Positions 12,972 through 23,496 of a DNA stretch of 64,000 nucleotides are shown here, piece after piece. Under the pieces are notes generated by a model. That model ran no database searches and was not told where the DNA came from. It saw nothing but the letters and a program-made list of their open reading frames with translations. The stretch spans positions 244,552-308,551 of the forward strand of contig PDUO01000019.1 in assembly GCA_003008705.1 (NCBI GenBank), read 5' to 3'. A program made the translations under genes and the position numbers. This DNA comes from Pezicula radicicola. Taxonomy: Eukaryota > Ascomycota > Leotiomycetes > Helotiales > Dermateaceae. Within the stretch, counting starts at the first letter, position 1. Each line of letters begins with the position of its first letter.

Positions 12972-15900
12972 TAAGGGCGGTTTTGGTGTCGGTAAATCTG
13001 TCCCCGTTCGTCTAGGCAAAACGTCTTGGGCCAAATATCTGTGTTTTTAGTGCGCCAAGAGTGACCCAGCTGAATGGTTACATTCAAATGGGCGAGATGT
13101 CCACCCGCAAAAAGGTACAAGATCAAAAAAGCTGCTCTCGAGGTACTTTTCTAATCTGTTCTGCTAAGAAATGCTTACGGATTCGGCCATTCTAGTACTA
13201 TTTCTGCTTTCTCTAATGGTATGCACTAAAGTTATATTTAGACGTTTTATCAATTGGCACGTTTACCTTTTTCTATATTCCGCTTCTTATACCTTTTGTA
13301 TTATACTCAAGTTACTAAATCCACAGATGAAAGAAGGGATTGAAAGTACGAATAGTGAGTTCCGTCTGTCCTTATACCAATCAACCGATCTGTCTTGTAC
13401 CAACCAACACCAAAGGCACCCGAACGTTTCAGCGAAGGATGAATTTAAGCGATTTATGAAAGCATTGGCACAACTCAAAAGCTCAGAGATTTGCACTGCT
13501 CATGGTCTTACTACTACTATGACGTGAGTGCGCTTGTCTTTTTCTTATAGAAAGATTACTTGTACTAAGCTTAGAGTAGATTTTTACATTTTATTACTCT
13601 CGGTATAGCCCTGTATCTTAAGGTAGGCTCTAGGAAACATAAAGCTTAGTCGGCTAGAATTGAGGGGGATATTGAGGATTCTCTTATTAAGAATGCTGGT
13701 AGCATTGATAGCGTTAGGCGTTTAGGAGTTTGTGGGGCGGATTTAAAGGTTTTGATTTTATCAGAGGAGATGAAATTGAAGTGTTTTTTTTTTGGATATT
13801 AGGAATGTTTGAACTGTTGAAATATTCATGATGTACCTCTAAATACAATATAATTTTTAGGTGATTCTCCTGCGTTGATATTTCTGAGAGGGGATCGCGT
13901 TATAAGGAGAGAATTGACTACCTTAGTATATTATAAATCCTAGCACCTTATATTGTTGTATATAATACGTGACTGCTTCTAGAAAACAAACTGTTCGATC
14001 CAAAAACTACATTAACTCTTCTAGCAGGCTAACATACAACAAACCCTAAGCGAGGAGAGCGAGGAGAGCGTGTTAGAAATAGTGGTTTAATACATTAGAT
14101 TTCTTTTGTTTACAATTATAGCTTTTTCTTCTTCCTATCTAATATCTTGGATATAAGTTAATCAATCATAAATTAGTGTCTTATCAAAAAAGTCCAACAA
14201 AATAGGTAATTTGTGTTGAACTATACAAGGCTAAGCGATCCTTTTAGTCCTCGACATAAGCGAAGCGATATCGAGAATCCTTGTAGAAGCAATTGTAGTA
14301 ACTAACATATTGTTAGTCCTCGCCATAGAAGTATTCGAGTAAAATATTCCTTGGAATATTATCAATATGTCCCATGTCGACTTCATCATCAACTAAGAAG
14401 AGCTAGAAACTATTTTTCAGTCCAAGTGAATATTTCAAAGTACTATTCTCTTTTAGCCATCAACTATAGTAGTATTCTTACAAGGCTTTTCAGTACTAAT
14501 AAATAAGCAAAGTACTATAGTAGATGCGTCCAGATTTAGGACGCATTGGTTTATAGGCTATTTAAAACCCGAGTTTTCCAGGCTCTCCTATTGCTTAATA
14601 ATTTAATATCAAAAAGGCTGTCTCTGATCTGGATCTTTGTTCCGGCCGACTTAGTTAAGAGCTATCCAACATCAAGGTCCATCCTCTATATATTACAAGG
14701 ACATCGTTCAAATCTCTGTCATTATATATCTCCTGTTCAGCCAGCTCACGAATCCAAATAAATCCCTACATGTCCTACAGCTCCTAAATCTCTAACAATC
14801 TCTCTACAGAAGTTCGACTCTTAATATCATACTATTTAACATTCCTCTTAAGTGCCCCTATAACATAGAAATAGCTTCCAATCCAGTATCACCACGCCAC
14901 AAATCTCAACAACCGCATCTCAGAGCGACGATGACATTCGCCTCTACTATTATGCTTCTTCATCCTTCAATTCATGGCAAGATGGAAAATGAGCCTTTGT
15001 ATTAGCATTTGATAATTACTCTTTCATACTATTATATATAAAGTTCTCTATTCCCTCTAAAAGAATTAAAATTAGTTAAATCCACACAACATAAACTCCC
15101 CTCAATTATTCCAGTACAGTATAAAACTCAAAACTGGAAGAGAAAAAAACATCAAGAGTACAAATATTAATATATCTCTTCCCCGAAACTAATAACTGTA
15201 CAAACCTTCTTTACCATCGCACCCTTCCAAGCTTCCCTCTAAAAGCCTAGTATAATCATCATTGTTCTCCTGCACTGCAGCCCATCAAATACAATCAACA
15301 TTAAACCCAATCTCGAAATCACCTACCCCAATCCCAACTCCAATCCCAAAACTCGAACCTCTTTCCTCTTTCCTCTTTCTCTACCAAAATCCGTAGTATC
15401 GACTACAGTATCGATTAATTCTTTAAGAGATAGTTTTCAACAGCTATCTATTAACATATAAAACACAAACGTAAGTAACTCACTTCCTTCAACCCCATGT
15501 GTCACTACCCCCCCAATAAAACACCACCTCACAAAACCCTTCCTACAACACCTCCTTCTCTCCCTTCATCCCTCACAAAATTCCTCAAAACAAACCCTCA
15601 AAAACAAAACCCCCTTTACGATCCAAATCTCTCAAAGTAAGGACTAGTCACCCAAAAACCTCGCTCGGCAAGGGGGGTTAAATATGCTTAACCTCAAAAA
15701 GCCACTCTAATGCACCTACCCGTAACGACTGTTTCAAATAAAGGGATAAATCTCATTTTGCTATTATTCTCTGATATCAACAATTAAAATACGAATTTGA
15801 ATCTTTGATAACACTCGGTATCCACAATACAATTTCAATTCCAATTTCAATTTCATCTTGTCATGTCATGTCATCTTGAGCTGGAGCTTTGATTAACAAT

Positions 15901-16356
15901 TTCTGTTTGGTATGATGGTATCTAGGTCGCTAGAAAAACATGACGAATATTATTTTATTACTTTGCCGTCTTACGCAGTCAGTGGAGAGCTATGTCCATT
16001 TATACTTATATCCACTATTTAATTTTACCATTTTTGGTGTGGTATGGTGGTTCTGTTCCCGAGACAATTGTTTCCAAGAATATCTAAGCGACGGCCCACC
16101 AACCGATGGACGCGAATACACACGAGTCGGTTATGGAAAGGGACCTTGAAGTAGATCGTAGATCATAGGATCATAGCATATGCGAAATGGGAATCAACAG
16201 TTGAGCATTAGTTTTTGGGCAGCACGGAGAAGGCATTTGAGGACGTCGCAGAGTGTCATATGTTCGTGGCTCTGAATTGTCTTTTATGGATATGGTTTTA
16301 CAATTACGAAAGGCCCGATCCTTTTACCTCCCCCTAGTACTTCTTGTTCATACTAT
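12972..16356. other. AT-rich gene desert
   Basis: No credible gene. ORFs at 13171-13527 and 14546-14761 are isolated and lack motifs. Minor features are a GCGAGGAGA tandem near 14052-14071, a poly-T run near 13786, pyrimidine-rich DNA around 15220-15640, and short CAATTT/TCATG repeats near 15832-15880. Base composition resembles the 1-3.4 kb desert. Confidence 0.5.
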
Positions 16357-17208
16357 TTACAAGAACATAGCAACGGCTCCGAACAAGGCAAGAGCTCCTC
16401 CACCAACGCGAACAGATGAAGCGGCACCAGTGAAGGTGGCAGCAGTGGTTGATGCAGTTCCGGTAGCCTTAATTACTGATCCAGAAGAGCTGGCGGTGCC
16501 GCTGGCGGTGGCCTTAGAGCTGGTGGCCTTAGAGCCGGAGGCGGCAACGGTGTAGTTGCCGTAGATTCCTGCGCTAGTGGCAGTGGTTGGAGATGAACCA
16601 GCGCCGCATGTTACTGGTGCTGAACCGGCGTTGTAGACAGTGACGGTCTGCTGAGCGGCAGGTGGGCACATGGCGCCGTTGGCCGCAGCGAGGGCGGAAG
16701 GTTGGACGAACCAGACGACAGGTGACTCGTAGACGACGGTCTCAACAGTCTTGATGAGAGTAGCAGTTGCAGTTGCAGTGACAGTTGAGTTGTTGTAGAC
16801 AGTTGCTGTGGCAGTAACTGTGGTTGGGGCAGCAACAGAAGAAGAGGTGGTGGGGTCAACGCAGTCTCCAGTCAAAGTGAAGGTGGAGGATTGTGCGTAG
16901 ATCACGTATGTGTTTGTGCCGTTGATGAAGTTGATTTGCCAGCCGTCGCCAGAGTCTACAGAGCAGGGAATGGTAACGTCAAGGGATCCATCGGCTTGGG
17001 GGACGTTCTGGGCGAGAGAGAGAACAACTGGTGGCCAGTTGACGAAGTTGACGAGGTAAATGGAGAAAGTCGAGGCATCAGTGTCAACGCTGGACCACTC
17101 AATATCGACAGAAGTTCCCTTGGTGATGGTGGAGTTCGCGGTTGGGGTGAGAACCGAGTATGCCGAAGCAGATGCTGCGAACAGCGTAAGAGCAGCAAAG
17201 AATTGCAT
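16357..17208 (-). CDS. Kre9/Knh1-type Ser/Thr-rich GPI-anchored wall protein
   Basis: 283 residues from the ATG at 17208 (MQFFAALTLFAASASA, a clean signal peptide; the longer ORF start at 17271 lacks one). Residues about 20-110 form the Ig-like N-terminal domain of the Kre9/Knh1 group ('VLTPTANSTITKGTSVDIEW', 'GSLDVTIPCSVD', 'YVIYAQSSTFTLTG'). It is followed by a long Thr/Ser/Ala linker, and the end 'GGGALALFGAVAMFL' fits a GPI signal. Family members sit at the cell surface and affect beta-glucan assembly in yeast relatives. Two Cys pairs are visible in the N-terminal and middle parts. Single exon. I am confident of the family; a specific wall role is inferred. Confidence 0.82.
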   Translation of the reverse strand: MQFFAALTLFAASASAYSVLTPTANSTITKGTSVDIEWSSVDTDASTFSIYLVNFVNWPPVVLSLAQNVPQADGSLDVTIPCSVDSGDGWQINFINGTNTYVIYAQSSTFTLTGDCVDPTTSSSVAAPTTVTATATVYNNSTVTATATATLIKTVETVVYESPVVWFVQPSALAAANGAMCPPAAQQTVTVYNAGSAPVTCGAGSSPTTATSAGIYGNYTVAASGSKATSSKATASGTASSSGSVIKATGTASTTAATFTGAASSVRVGGGALALFGAVAMFL

Positions 17209-17557
17209 TATGAATCGAGAATTATAAAATAAAGAGTGTAAGTAGGCAAAGCCTGGGTATATTTTGTGCAAAAGAGCGTGGGTAAAGTTTGAGACTTGAG
17301 TTTTCGAAGATCAGTGCTGATGGGGAGGAAAAGAGAAGGAGAGACGCGAGGGGATTTGCAACCTTTTGAACGCATTTGATTGATTTGGCGGAGATGGTTG
17401 CGCTGCATCACAGAGTGGCTTGGCATCTTCCAACTTTAATTCGACTCGGTCCAATTTCCTTTTTCACGATGTTTGATTGCACCGTTTCACGGGGCCCTGT
17501 CAGAAAAGGAGGGGAGAAACGGGGCGGACTGGTCGCTTGTGTCGCTTCATCTTATTA

Positions 17558-17812
17558 CTATCCCCCCCTAAATAAACCCTATTCAGCGGCTCTGCCCCGC
17601 TACAAGTAGGAAGGCCCTTCTCTGAGTGGTTGGAAGCCCTTGTCTGCCTTGTTGCACAGGCCAAAATCTGGTCTGTTGTAAAGACCATGGCGTACGTAGA
17701 AACTTCGAGAGGCCTGCCAGGCCACGAAATCAGCAGATTTTACTTGCTAGACGCCCCTGTCTTCCCCCTTGTACGCACCCACCGTATAGGGTTTATTCAG
17801 GGGGGGGGATAG
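17558..17812. mobile_element. MITE-like element with CTATCCCCCCC terminal inverted repeats
   Basis: The left end at 17558 reads CTATCCCCCCCTAAATAAAC and the right end, reverse-complemented from 17812, reads CTATCCCCCCCCCTGAATAA. After allowing for the C-run length, about 25 bp match, ending CCCTAT. TA lies directly outside both ends (17556-17557 and 17813-17814), as expected for Tc1/mariner-derived MITEs. The element is about 255 bp and has no coding capacity. It lies between the Kre9-like and SPOUT genes. Confidence 0.65.
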
Positions 17813-18071
17813 TATCCCTCATCCTGGACCTATCGGGCGTGCACAGATGGTGTCTCACGTGATGCAATTTGTGTAAGGCACAGCTTCTTGGCGGGTTGAA
17901 TGGTTCGATGGACAGTCCAGTCCGTAAATATAGCCTCCTGGGTGAAGGCGGGTAAGTTCTGTTTTGGCAGTTCGCCGACGAAGTTGGTTAACTTCGTGAT
18001 CCATTACTGACTGTATTATCCATAAGCAGTATACGACCAGGCACCGACTGTTGGATTATTGAATAAGGGTA

Positions 18072-19318
18072 TCATTCGCTTTCGTTTCCACCAACCAACC
18101 TCCTGAGACCCATAAGCCCAATCCAGATAGCTTCTTCAGTTCTAATGGTTCGGCTGCCTTGCCCCGGACAAACATCAATCCAACGGTCGAACACATCCTT
18201 AGCTTCAGTGACTTGCAGCTTTTGTAGTTCAGCGTCGTTCTTGACCGCCACTTCCAATCCAGCTACGCCTCCAAATACTACCAGAAGATGGTTAAATTTA
18301 CCAACTTTCTGTTCGTCGTTCGTGTCTGAATACAAGGATTCCAGCGGCGAGCCTCGCTCTGAGGTCCCAATTGTAACATCATAGCCTCCATCATAAGCGC
18401 ATTCTGTGAAAACATCACTTAAACAGGCGGCTTTCCGGACGTTGAAACCCCAATAATAGCCACTCTCTTCTCTGGGTTCATCGGGATTAACGGCCTCAGC
18501 CCGGATTTCAGGAGTTGCTGAGTTCTTATGTGCAGCTTCAGCATCCTCTGTAAATTTCAATGTCACTCGTGTATTGGGTGGTATTTCCGCATCAACAGTA
18601 ATAGGTATCCTCAATCCAGCCTCCACCATCGTTGTTCCTGCCTCCTGTCCTCGTTGTGCGTCAAGCGTCACACCCTCTCGAAACTGGCACCATTCCTCCG
18701 ATCTTAGATGATGTGGTAAATCCAGACTAGGTAGTGTACCTGCAGTCCGTAGATTTTGGTGTAAGGGGAATAGGTGGCGGCGCAAGTGAGGTGGTGTTTC
18801 AAGGTAGCTGAGAAGGTGGACTAGAAAATGGTCGGGGTCGGATGTGCCAGTGTAATCATCTGCTGAAGGGTCGGGATTGTGGGCAAATGAGTGTGTGCGG
18901 TTATGATGGCGCTTATTTGGATTTCCTTTCTCGTTCCCATCTGAGAACACGATCACTTCGTCGACGCAGAATACTGATAGGGCGCGCGCTACATGGCCAG
19001 CCATGGTTGTACGTAGATCATGGGTTTGAGCACTGGTATTTGGTTAACTGAGTCCTTGCATATCAATCGTCAAGAATTGACTTACTTGCTAATGATGCTC
19101 CCTGGCAGAGCAACGCTCACTGTCCATTCTCTTCCTTTCGTTGGCTTGAAGACTGCTGTAGGTTTCGAGGTGTCGACTGCTCCAGACACAGCTTGATTGT
19201 CGCCATTCAAGGAATTCTTGTCGGCTTGGCGCTTCCGCTTCTGTATAACAGTGTGTTAGAATTTTAAGGGATTAGAGTATATATTCCATACCTTTGCATT
19301 TGTCTCTCCTCGACCCAT
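18072..19318 (-). CDS. SPOUT-class RNA methyltransferase (C9orf114/SPOUT1 family)
   Basis: Three exons: 19292-19318 (MGRGETNAK), 19086-19240 and 18072-19032, joined in frame to 380 residues; introns are 51 and 53 bp. Exon 2 opens with a basic, nuclear-type stretch 'KRKRQADK'. The catalytic domain starts at 'VSVALPGSIISNAQTHDLRT' and continues 'TMAGHVARALSVFCVDEVIVF', typical of this eukaryotic/archaeal SPOUT family. The C-terminal 'LLVVFGGVAGLEVAV' and 'IRTEEAIWIGLMGLR' fit the knot region that binds SAM. An OB-fold-like insertion lies between. The family is linked to RNA modification and, in animals, to spindle function. It is transcribed divergently from the thioredoxin gene across about 220 bp, so both probably share a promoter. 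Confidence is high. Confidence 0.88.
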
Positions 19319-19538
19319 AATTGTGAATTGCGTTGTGTTCAGAGACTTTGCAGCTTTCAAGAAATATAATTTTGGGCGGTCACCAAAAAGAAGCCGGCAG
19401 AATCTCCACAAACGGTCTGTGCACCTTGATCGATAAGCAGCTTGCAATCGACCAGATCAGCGTCTACGACCTCATTCCAACCTCATTCCAACCTCACTTC
19501 ACTACTTTATCCAGGCATAAACTCCCATTGTGCTAAAC

Positions 19539-20352
19539 ATGACGGTCAACATCAGCTCCGCAGCTCAGTTCAGGAGCCTTCTCTCCTCGTCGACAATCGT
19601 AGTGACAGATTGTATATCTTCCCCCCCTATCACATTCTCCCCCTCCCCTCCAGCTAACAACCACTGTAGTCTACGCAGATTGGTGCGGTCCTTGCAAAGC
19701 TATCGCCCCAACCTATGAGTCTCTCTCCACCAAACACTCGAAGCCAAATCGCATAACGTTTACCAAAGTAAATGTCGACAACCAGCAGGAAATAGCTCGC
19801 CAGCATGGTGTTACGGCGTAAGCTTGTGATACACTCTGAATCTACGACACACGGCTGACAGCCCTTCATAGAATGCCTACCTTTATGATCTTCCGCTCGG
19901 GCACAGCAATCGAAACAATCCGTGGCGCCGACACACGAAAACTCACGTCCGCGATTGAAAATGCCGTCAAACTCGCGGGCCCTGCGAAACCAGCATACTC
20001 GTCAGTTGGGAGGACACTAGGCGGCGGTCCTTCTTCGCGAACTAGTATGACAAGGCCGTGGAATCTGAAGGGGTTTGCGGATGCAGTCATTGCATTCTTT
20101 GGGCTGTACTTGATTAGTTTGTTCTCAGTGAGTACAGATTCTGTGCAGAAGACCTGATTGATCAAGTAGCAGTACTAATTCATTGTTCTCTCTTAGTTCG
20201 ATGCATATTCTGCCGCTGAAAATTCCCCTTTTAATATTCATCGTGTACCCGCAGCACCACAGCCCGCTGCGAAGGTTGCAGGAAGGACCGGAGCTGCAAC
20301 ACAGGTTGGGAAGAAACTGGGCACAATTGCTGATCTAAATGGAGGCAATTGA
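19539..20352 (+). CDS. Thioredoxin-domain protein with C-terminal membrane anchor
   Basis: Four exons: 19539-19611, 19670-19817, 19872-20127 and 20197-20352 (introns 58, 54 and 69 bp; all phases agree), giving 210 residues. The thioredoxin fold occupies residues about 1-105 with the CGPC active site ('FYADWCGPCKAIAP') and the cis-Pro loop 'GVTAMPTFMIFRSG'. After a linker, 'DAVIAFFGLYLISLFS' is a single hydrophobic helix, then a basic/Ala-rich tail. It should be a disulfide reductase held on a membrane with the active site facing the cytosol; which membrane cannot be told. An in-frame ATG nine bases upstream (19530) is an alternative start. It shares a bidirectional promoter with the SPOUT gene. 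The thioredoxin call is certain; the anchor is inferred from hydrophobicity. Confidence 0.9.
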
Positions 20353-21026
20353 CAGTATAGTCTGGGAGACGTTAATGGTAATTAGAATATAAGCAAAGCC
20401 CTGTTTAGAAAGGAAAGAAACAGCCTGTAGTAATTTAATTGTGATGATGGTAGCAACTTTCATTCGGAGTTACGCCGTCCAGGAGGAATTTCTCTTCACA
20501 TTCTTTTACCATAGTCTGGCTTCACACTGAAGGTTGCTACCATGGAGTACTCCTCTTTATACTCTCGACGTAAACTCTCAAGATTATAACGAAGCTGCAA
20601 AGAAACAATTAATTGCTATTATTAAAAACCGCTTCAAATCGGATCTATTATCTTTGAATGAATCGCGATTTCTATCCACATCTAAAACTCAAATATTACA
20701 GCAATCTCCGAATTGGTAGCGGAGAAGATATCCCCAAGGATCTTCAACAGGGCAAAAGACGAACTACAATAACACCTACCCAATAATGCTTTCAAAATAC
20801 CAACCTATATTTACTAAAGACATAAAACACCCTACTTAATATCCATACCAGCAAAACAATTAATTTTACCCCCAACCCTTCCAAGCACTTGACTTCTCGA
20901 CTCCTCCCTCCCACAAAATTCTCGCTTACAGTAACACACTGACTTGCACCCCACCATTTCACACTGATTTCATATATTAAAATAAGCAGTTTCAAACTCA
21001 ACAAACACAAACAATAAAATCCCAAA
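20353..21026. other. Intergenic, no gene seen
   Basis: 3' region of the thioredoxin gene and 5' flank of the tRNA. AT-rich, with no coding frame that carries a motif. Confidence 0.5.
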
Positions 21027-21122
21027 GCGGCTTTAGCTCACTTGGGAGAGCGCCAGACTGAAGTTAACTTCAGACCCTAAAAAGTTATCTGGAGGCACTG
21101 TGTTCGATCCACAGAAGCCGCA
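21027..21122 (+). tRNA. tRNA-Phe (anticodon GAA) with 23-nt intron
   Basis: The acceptor stem GCGGCTT (21027-21033) pairs perfectly with AAGCCGC (21115-21121); 21122 is the discriminator A. The D-arm is 'TAGCTCACTTGGGAGAGC'. The anticodon stem CCAGA/TCTGG encloses the loop CTGAAGA once the intron 21064-21086 is removed, so the anticodon is GAA and the intron starts one base 3' of it, the canonical position. The T-arm reads CTGTGTTCGATCCACAG. The mature length is 73 nt. A and B box promoter elements are internal. Confidence 0.95.
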
Positions 21123-22095
21123 ATTCTTACTGCGATTCAAGGCACACCTTGAATATTCGAACATTGTTTTTTTTTCTCTTTTTGGATTCTCTTTACTCTT
21201 TTTTTGAGGGGCTCAGTCAGGTAGGTTGCAAATTTTAGGAAAGTGGTATGTGGAGGAGATGGAAATGTGATTAATTGGCGTTCTTTCTTGTTTTTGGGTG
21301 GTGGTTTTTTTGCGGTTCGGAAAGCTGCGCTTTTTTCTCGGGTAGTGGTTTGGTGGAACTGGTTTGTTTGGCGAGGGTTTTAGGGGGTGCAGGCGTGTCT
21401 TCGTACTAGTAGGTAGCGAGAAGAGAATTTGTGGTTTGGAAAGGGTTTATGTTTTGGTTTTCCATTGGTTATTCTCAGCTGCTAATATCCTAAATTGTAT
21501 TGGATACTGCAAGCTTAGTTTGAATGGTCTAAGCAGAGGTAGTTTGATGCAGGTTTGGTCACAAATAGAAATTATATTTCATTCAAAAGATACTATAGAG
21601 TGATGAAGCGTTTTCGAGTTCCTACTAGACTTGGGTTGATTGTTCACCCTTTCAACAAAGATTTCGTGCAGGAACAAACTCGATACAGTGAAAGAAAGTT
21701 CCATGTCTCAAAGTAATGATAACCAGCCTGTTCTCTTGATAGAAGGGTTCTGCGTAAAGAAGTATGTAGAATTCTGAGGTTCTGGAAGGAAATAGATCCT
21801 TCTTCAACTTGTACATCAATTTCTCCATTGCTTTGAGCCAGCCTCTTATTGCTTCTCCCTGACTCTTAAGGGTATATAAACTCTGCTGCTCCTCCATCAC
21901 CGCCACCAGGACCTACCATACCAAGCAAAGATTCATCACCAAAGTCTGTCTACCAGAATATCACTCACTCCGTACTCACAACAACTTCAACCTCAAACCA
22001 AAACCTTGCGAGATCAACTTCCAAGTAATTCATCCGTTCCTCCCTTGCAGTAGGTGGGTTGTTTTGCTTTACTTAGACTAACAAGGTGGTTCAGA
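21123..22095. other. Intergenic; promoter of the RNase H gene at its right end
   Basis: No gene is supported. A TATATAAA motif at 21873-21880 lies about 220 bp before the RNase H start. The sequence just before that start (GACTAAC, then AAG|GTG near 22077-22086) looks like an intron end, so the transcript may carry a 5'-UTR intron. The opposite-strand ORF 21652-21906 overlaps this TATA box and is rejected. Confidence 0.45.
21135..21175 (+). terminator. Pol III terminator region of the tRNA, hairpin plus T-run
   Basis: A nine-T run at 21167-21175, 45 nt past the tRNA, is the first strong Pol III stop. Between them an 8-bp stem with a 4-nt loop (ATTCAAGG / CCTTGAAT, 21135-21154) can form. The trailer is longer than usual. 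Confidence 0.6.
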
Positions 22096-22972
22096 ATGGA
22101 AACTGTCGATATTCTCTGGGATCAGTGTTCAGTCATCTATTCAGACTTCCTCGCCCAAGATGACCCTTCCATTATCCCAGATGTGGAGGCCTTTGTCGAT
22201 ACCCCTCAAGAACTCTTTCCCCCAACCCGGAGCGACAATTTCCTTGCGGCATCACCAGAGCGCTTTATCCATCAATGGGAGAAGAAGACCATTCTTATTT
22301 ATACCGATGGTGCCTGCTTGAATAACGGACAAGCCAATCCAACCGCTGGATGCGCCTTTGTATTTCGAAGTCGAGGAGCCTGTGCCACGGGTTCAACTAC
22401 AGGTGTCGTCTCCTTCCGACTCGAAGAGGAAGGGCCAACTGGCATTCCTCACGCCCAAACCAGCAGTCGAGCCGAGCTTCGTGCAGTGATTGCCGCTTTG
22501 GAGTACCGTCCATGGCATGGCGAAGGCTGGACGCGGCTCGTTATTGCTACAGATTCCGAGTATGTTGCAGTGTAGGTATTCCCAGTCAATCTTTACCAGA
22601 TGAGCCTTAGTCTGGGCCTAGAAGCCACTACTTTACTCCTGACATAGATCTCGCTATGCTGGGAAGGACCTTTCTCCTGCCATTCACAAGAAAAATAATA
22701 ACTGACTGGATGCTTTCGACAGGAGTGTGACCGAGCGTATCCAGATTTGGGCAGAAAGAGGATGGCGTACGAGTATCAATAAACCAGTGAAGAATCGAGA
22801 TCTTTGGGAAAAGTTGCTACAGCAGATACGGTGCCTGAAGGCGTGCGGCGTGGAGGTACAATTTTGGCGCATTGGAAGAGAGTTGAACCAAGAGGCAGAC
22901 TCAGCTGCGAAGGAAGCTGCAAGGAAGAAACCACAGCAAAAGTTTGCTCCAATCCGTGGGGTTGGTGTTTGA
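22096..22972 (+). CDS. RNase H1-like protein
   Basis: Exons 22096-22571 and 22723-22972 join in phase 2 (donor GTAGGT, acceptor GACAG, 151-bp intron) to 241 residues. All four acidic positions of RNase H1 are visible: Asp in 'IYTDGACLNNG', Glu in 'SSRAELRAVIAAL', Asp in 'ATDSEYV', and Asp in 'LNQEADSAAKEA' near the C-terminus. The N-terminal 60-70 residues are acidic and carry no hybrid-binding domain, so it is a bare catalytic module with an extension. It should cleave RNA in RNA/DNA hybrids, or act on another duplex. The in-frame ATG at 22054 is possible, but its extra residues look unnatural. Such stand-alone RNase H genes are common in filamentous fungi; retroelement origin is less likely because no reverse transcriptase is adjacent. 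Confidence 0.82.
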
Positions 22973-23496
22973 TGATCATGGCTCTGTGCCGACGAGGTCA
23001 TGAATCGCCCAATTTCATGAATTTCTCGCCAAACCATGTCCAGTGAGGTACCAGAAAATAGGTAGCCAAATTCAAATGAGTAACTTTAAACCAATGAGTT
23101 GACCTGCCAGAATTTATCAATTCAAGGACGTATTCATGACCTCGTTGGTACAGCCCTAGACAACGAATGACGTTATGAAGAGTTCTAGAAGAGGAATAAG
23201 AGAAGTTTGTTCATATACGCCTCATTAGCCTTAACCTTAGCATAGGTAGTAAGACTTGAGATGTCTACTACCATTTATTCTGTGGTCCTCTGCTTTTGAG
23301 TTGGTCAAGTCATTTCGCTGATACAGGGACTACCGCCCACCGAAAACGGCCAGGAAAGACTCACCAGTGAGAATTCCAGAGCTATTAAGCTGTGATTGTC
23401 AAGTATTCCTTACTAGACTTGACCCAAGGTTGAAAAGTCTGTTAGCTGGCACACAGGAACCATGCAGAATCGAATGAGTCTTGCATTTCCAACAAG
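22973..23496. other. Intergenic, no gene seen
   Basis: Convergent 3' regions of the RNase H gene and the transcription-factor-like gene. Nothing else is recognised. Confidence 0.5.

Noticed and set aside
13171..13527. 118-codon plus-strand ORF in the AT-rich desert
   Set aside because: Hydrophobic start but no domain, no neighbours and a decayed context; cannot be supported.
21652..21906. 84-codon minus-strand ORF
   Set aside because: It covers the TATA box of the RNase H gene and has no recognisable domain.
22054..22095. Upstream ATG of the RNase H gene
   Set aside because: The added residues lie in what looks like an intron end (GACTAAC then AAG|GTG), so the ATG at 22096 is preferred.
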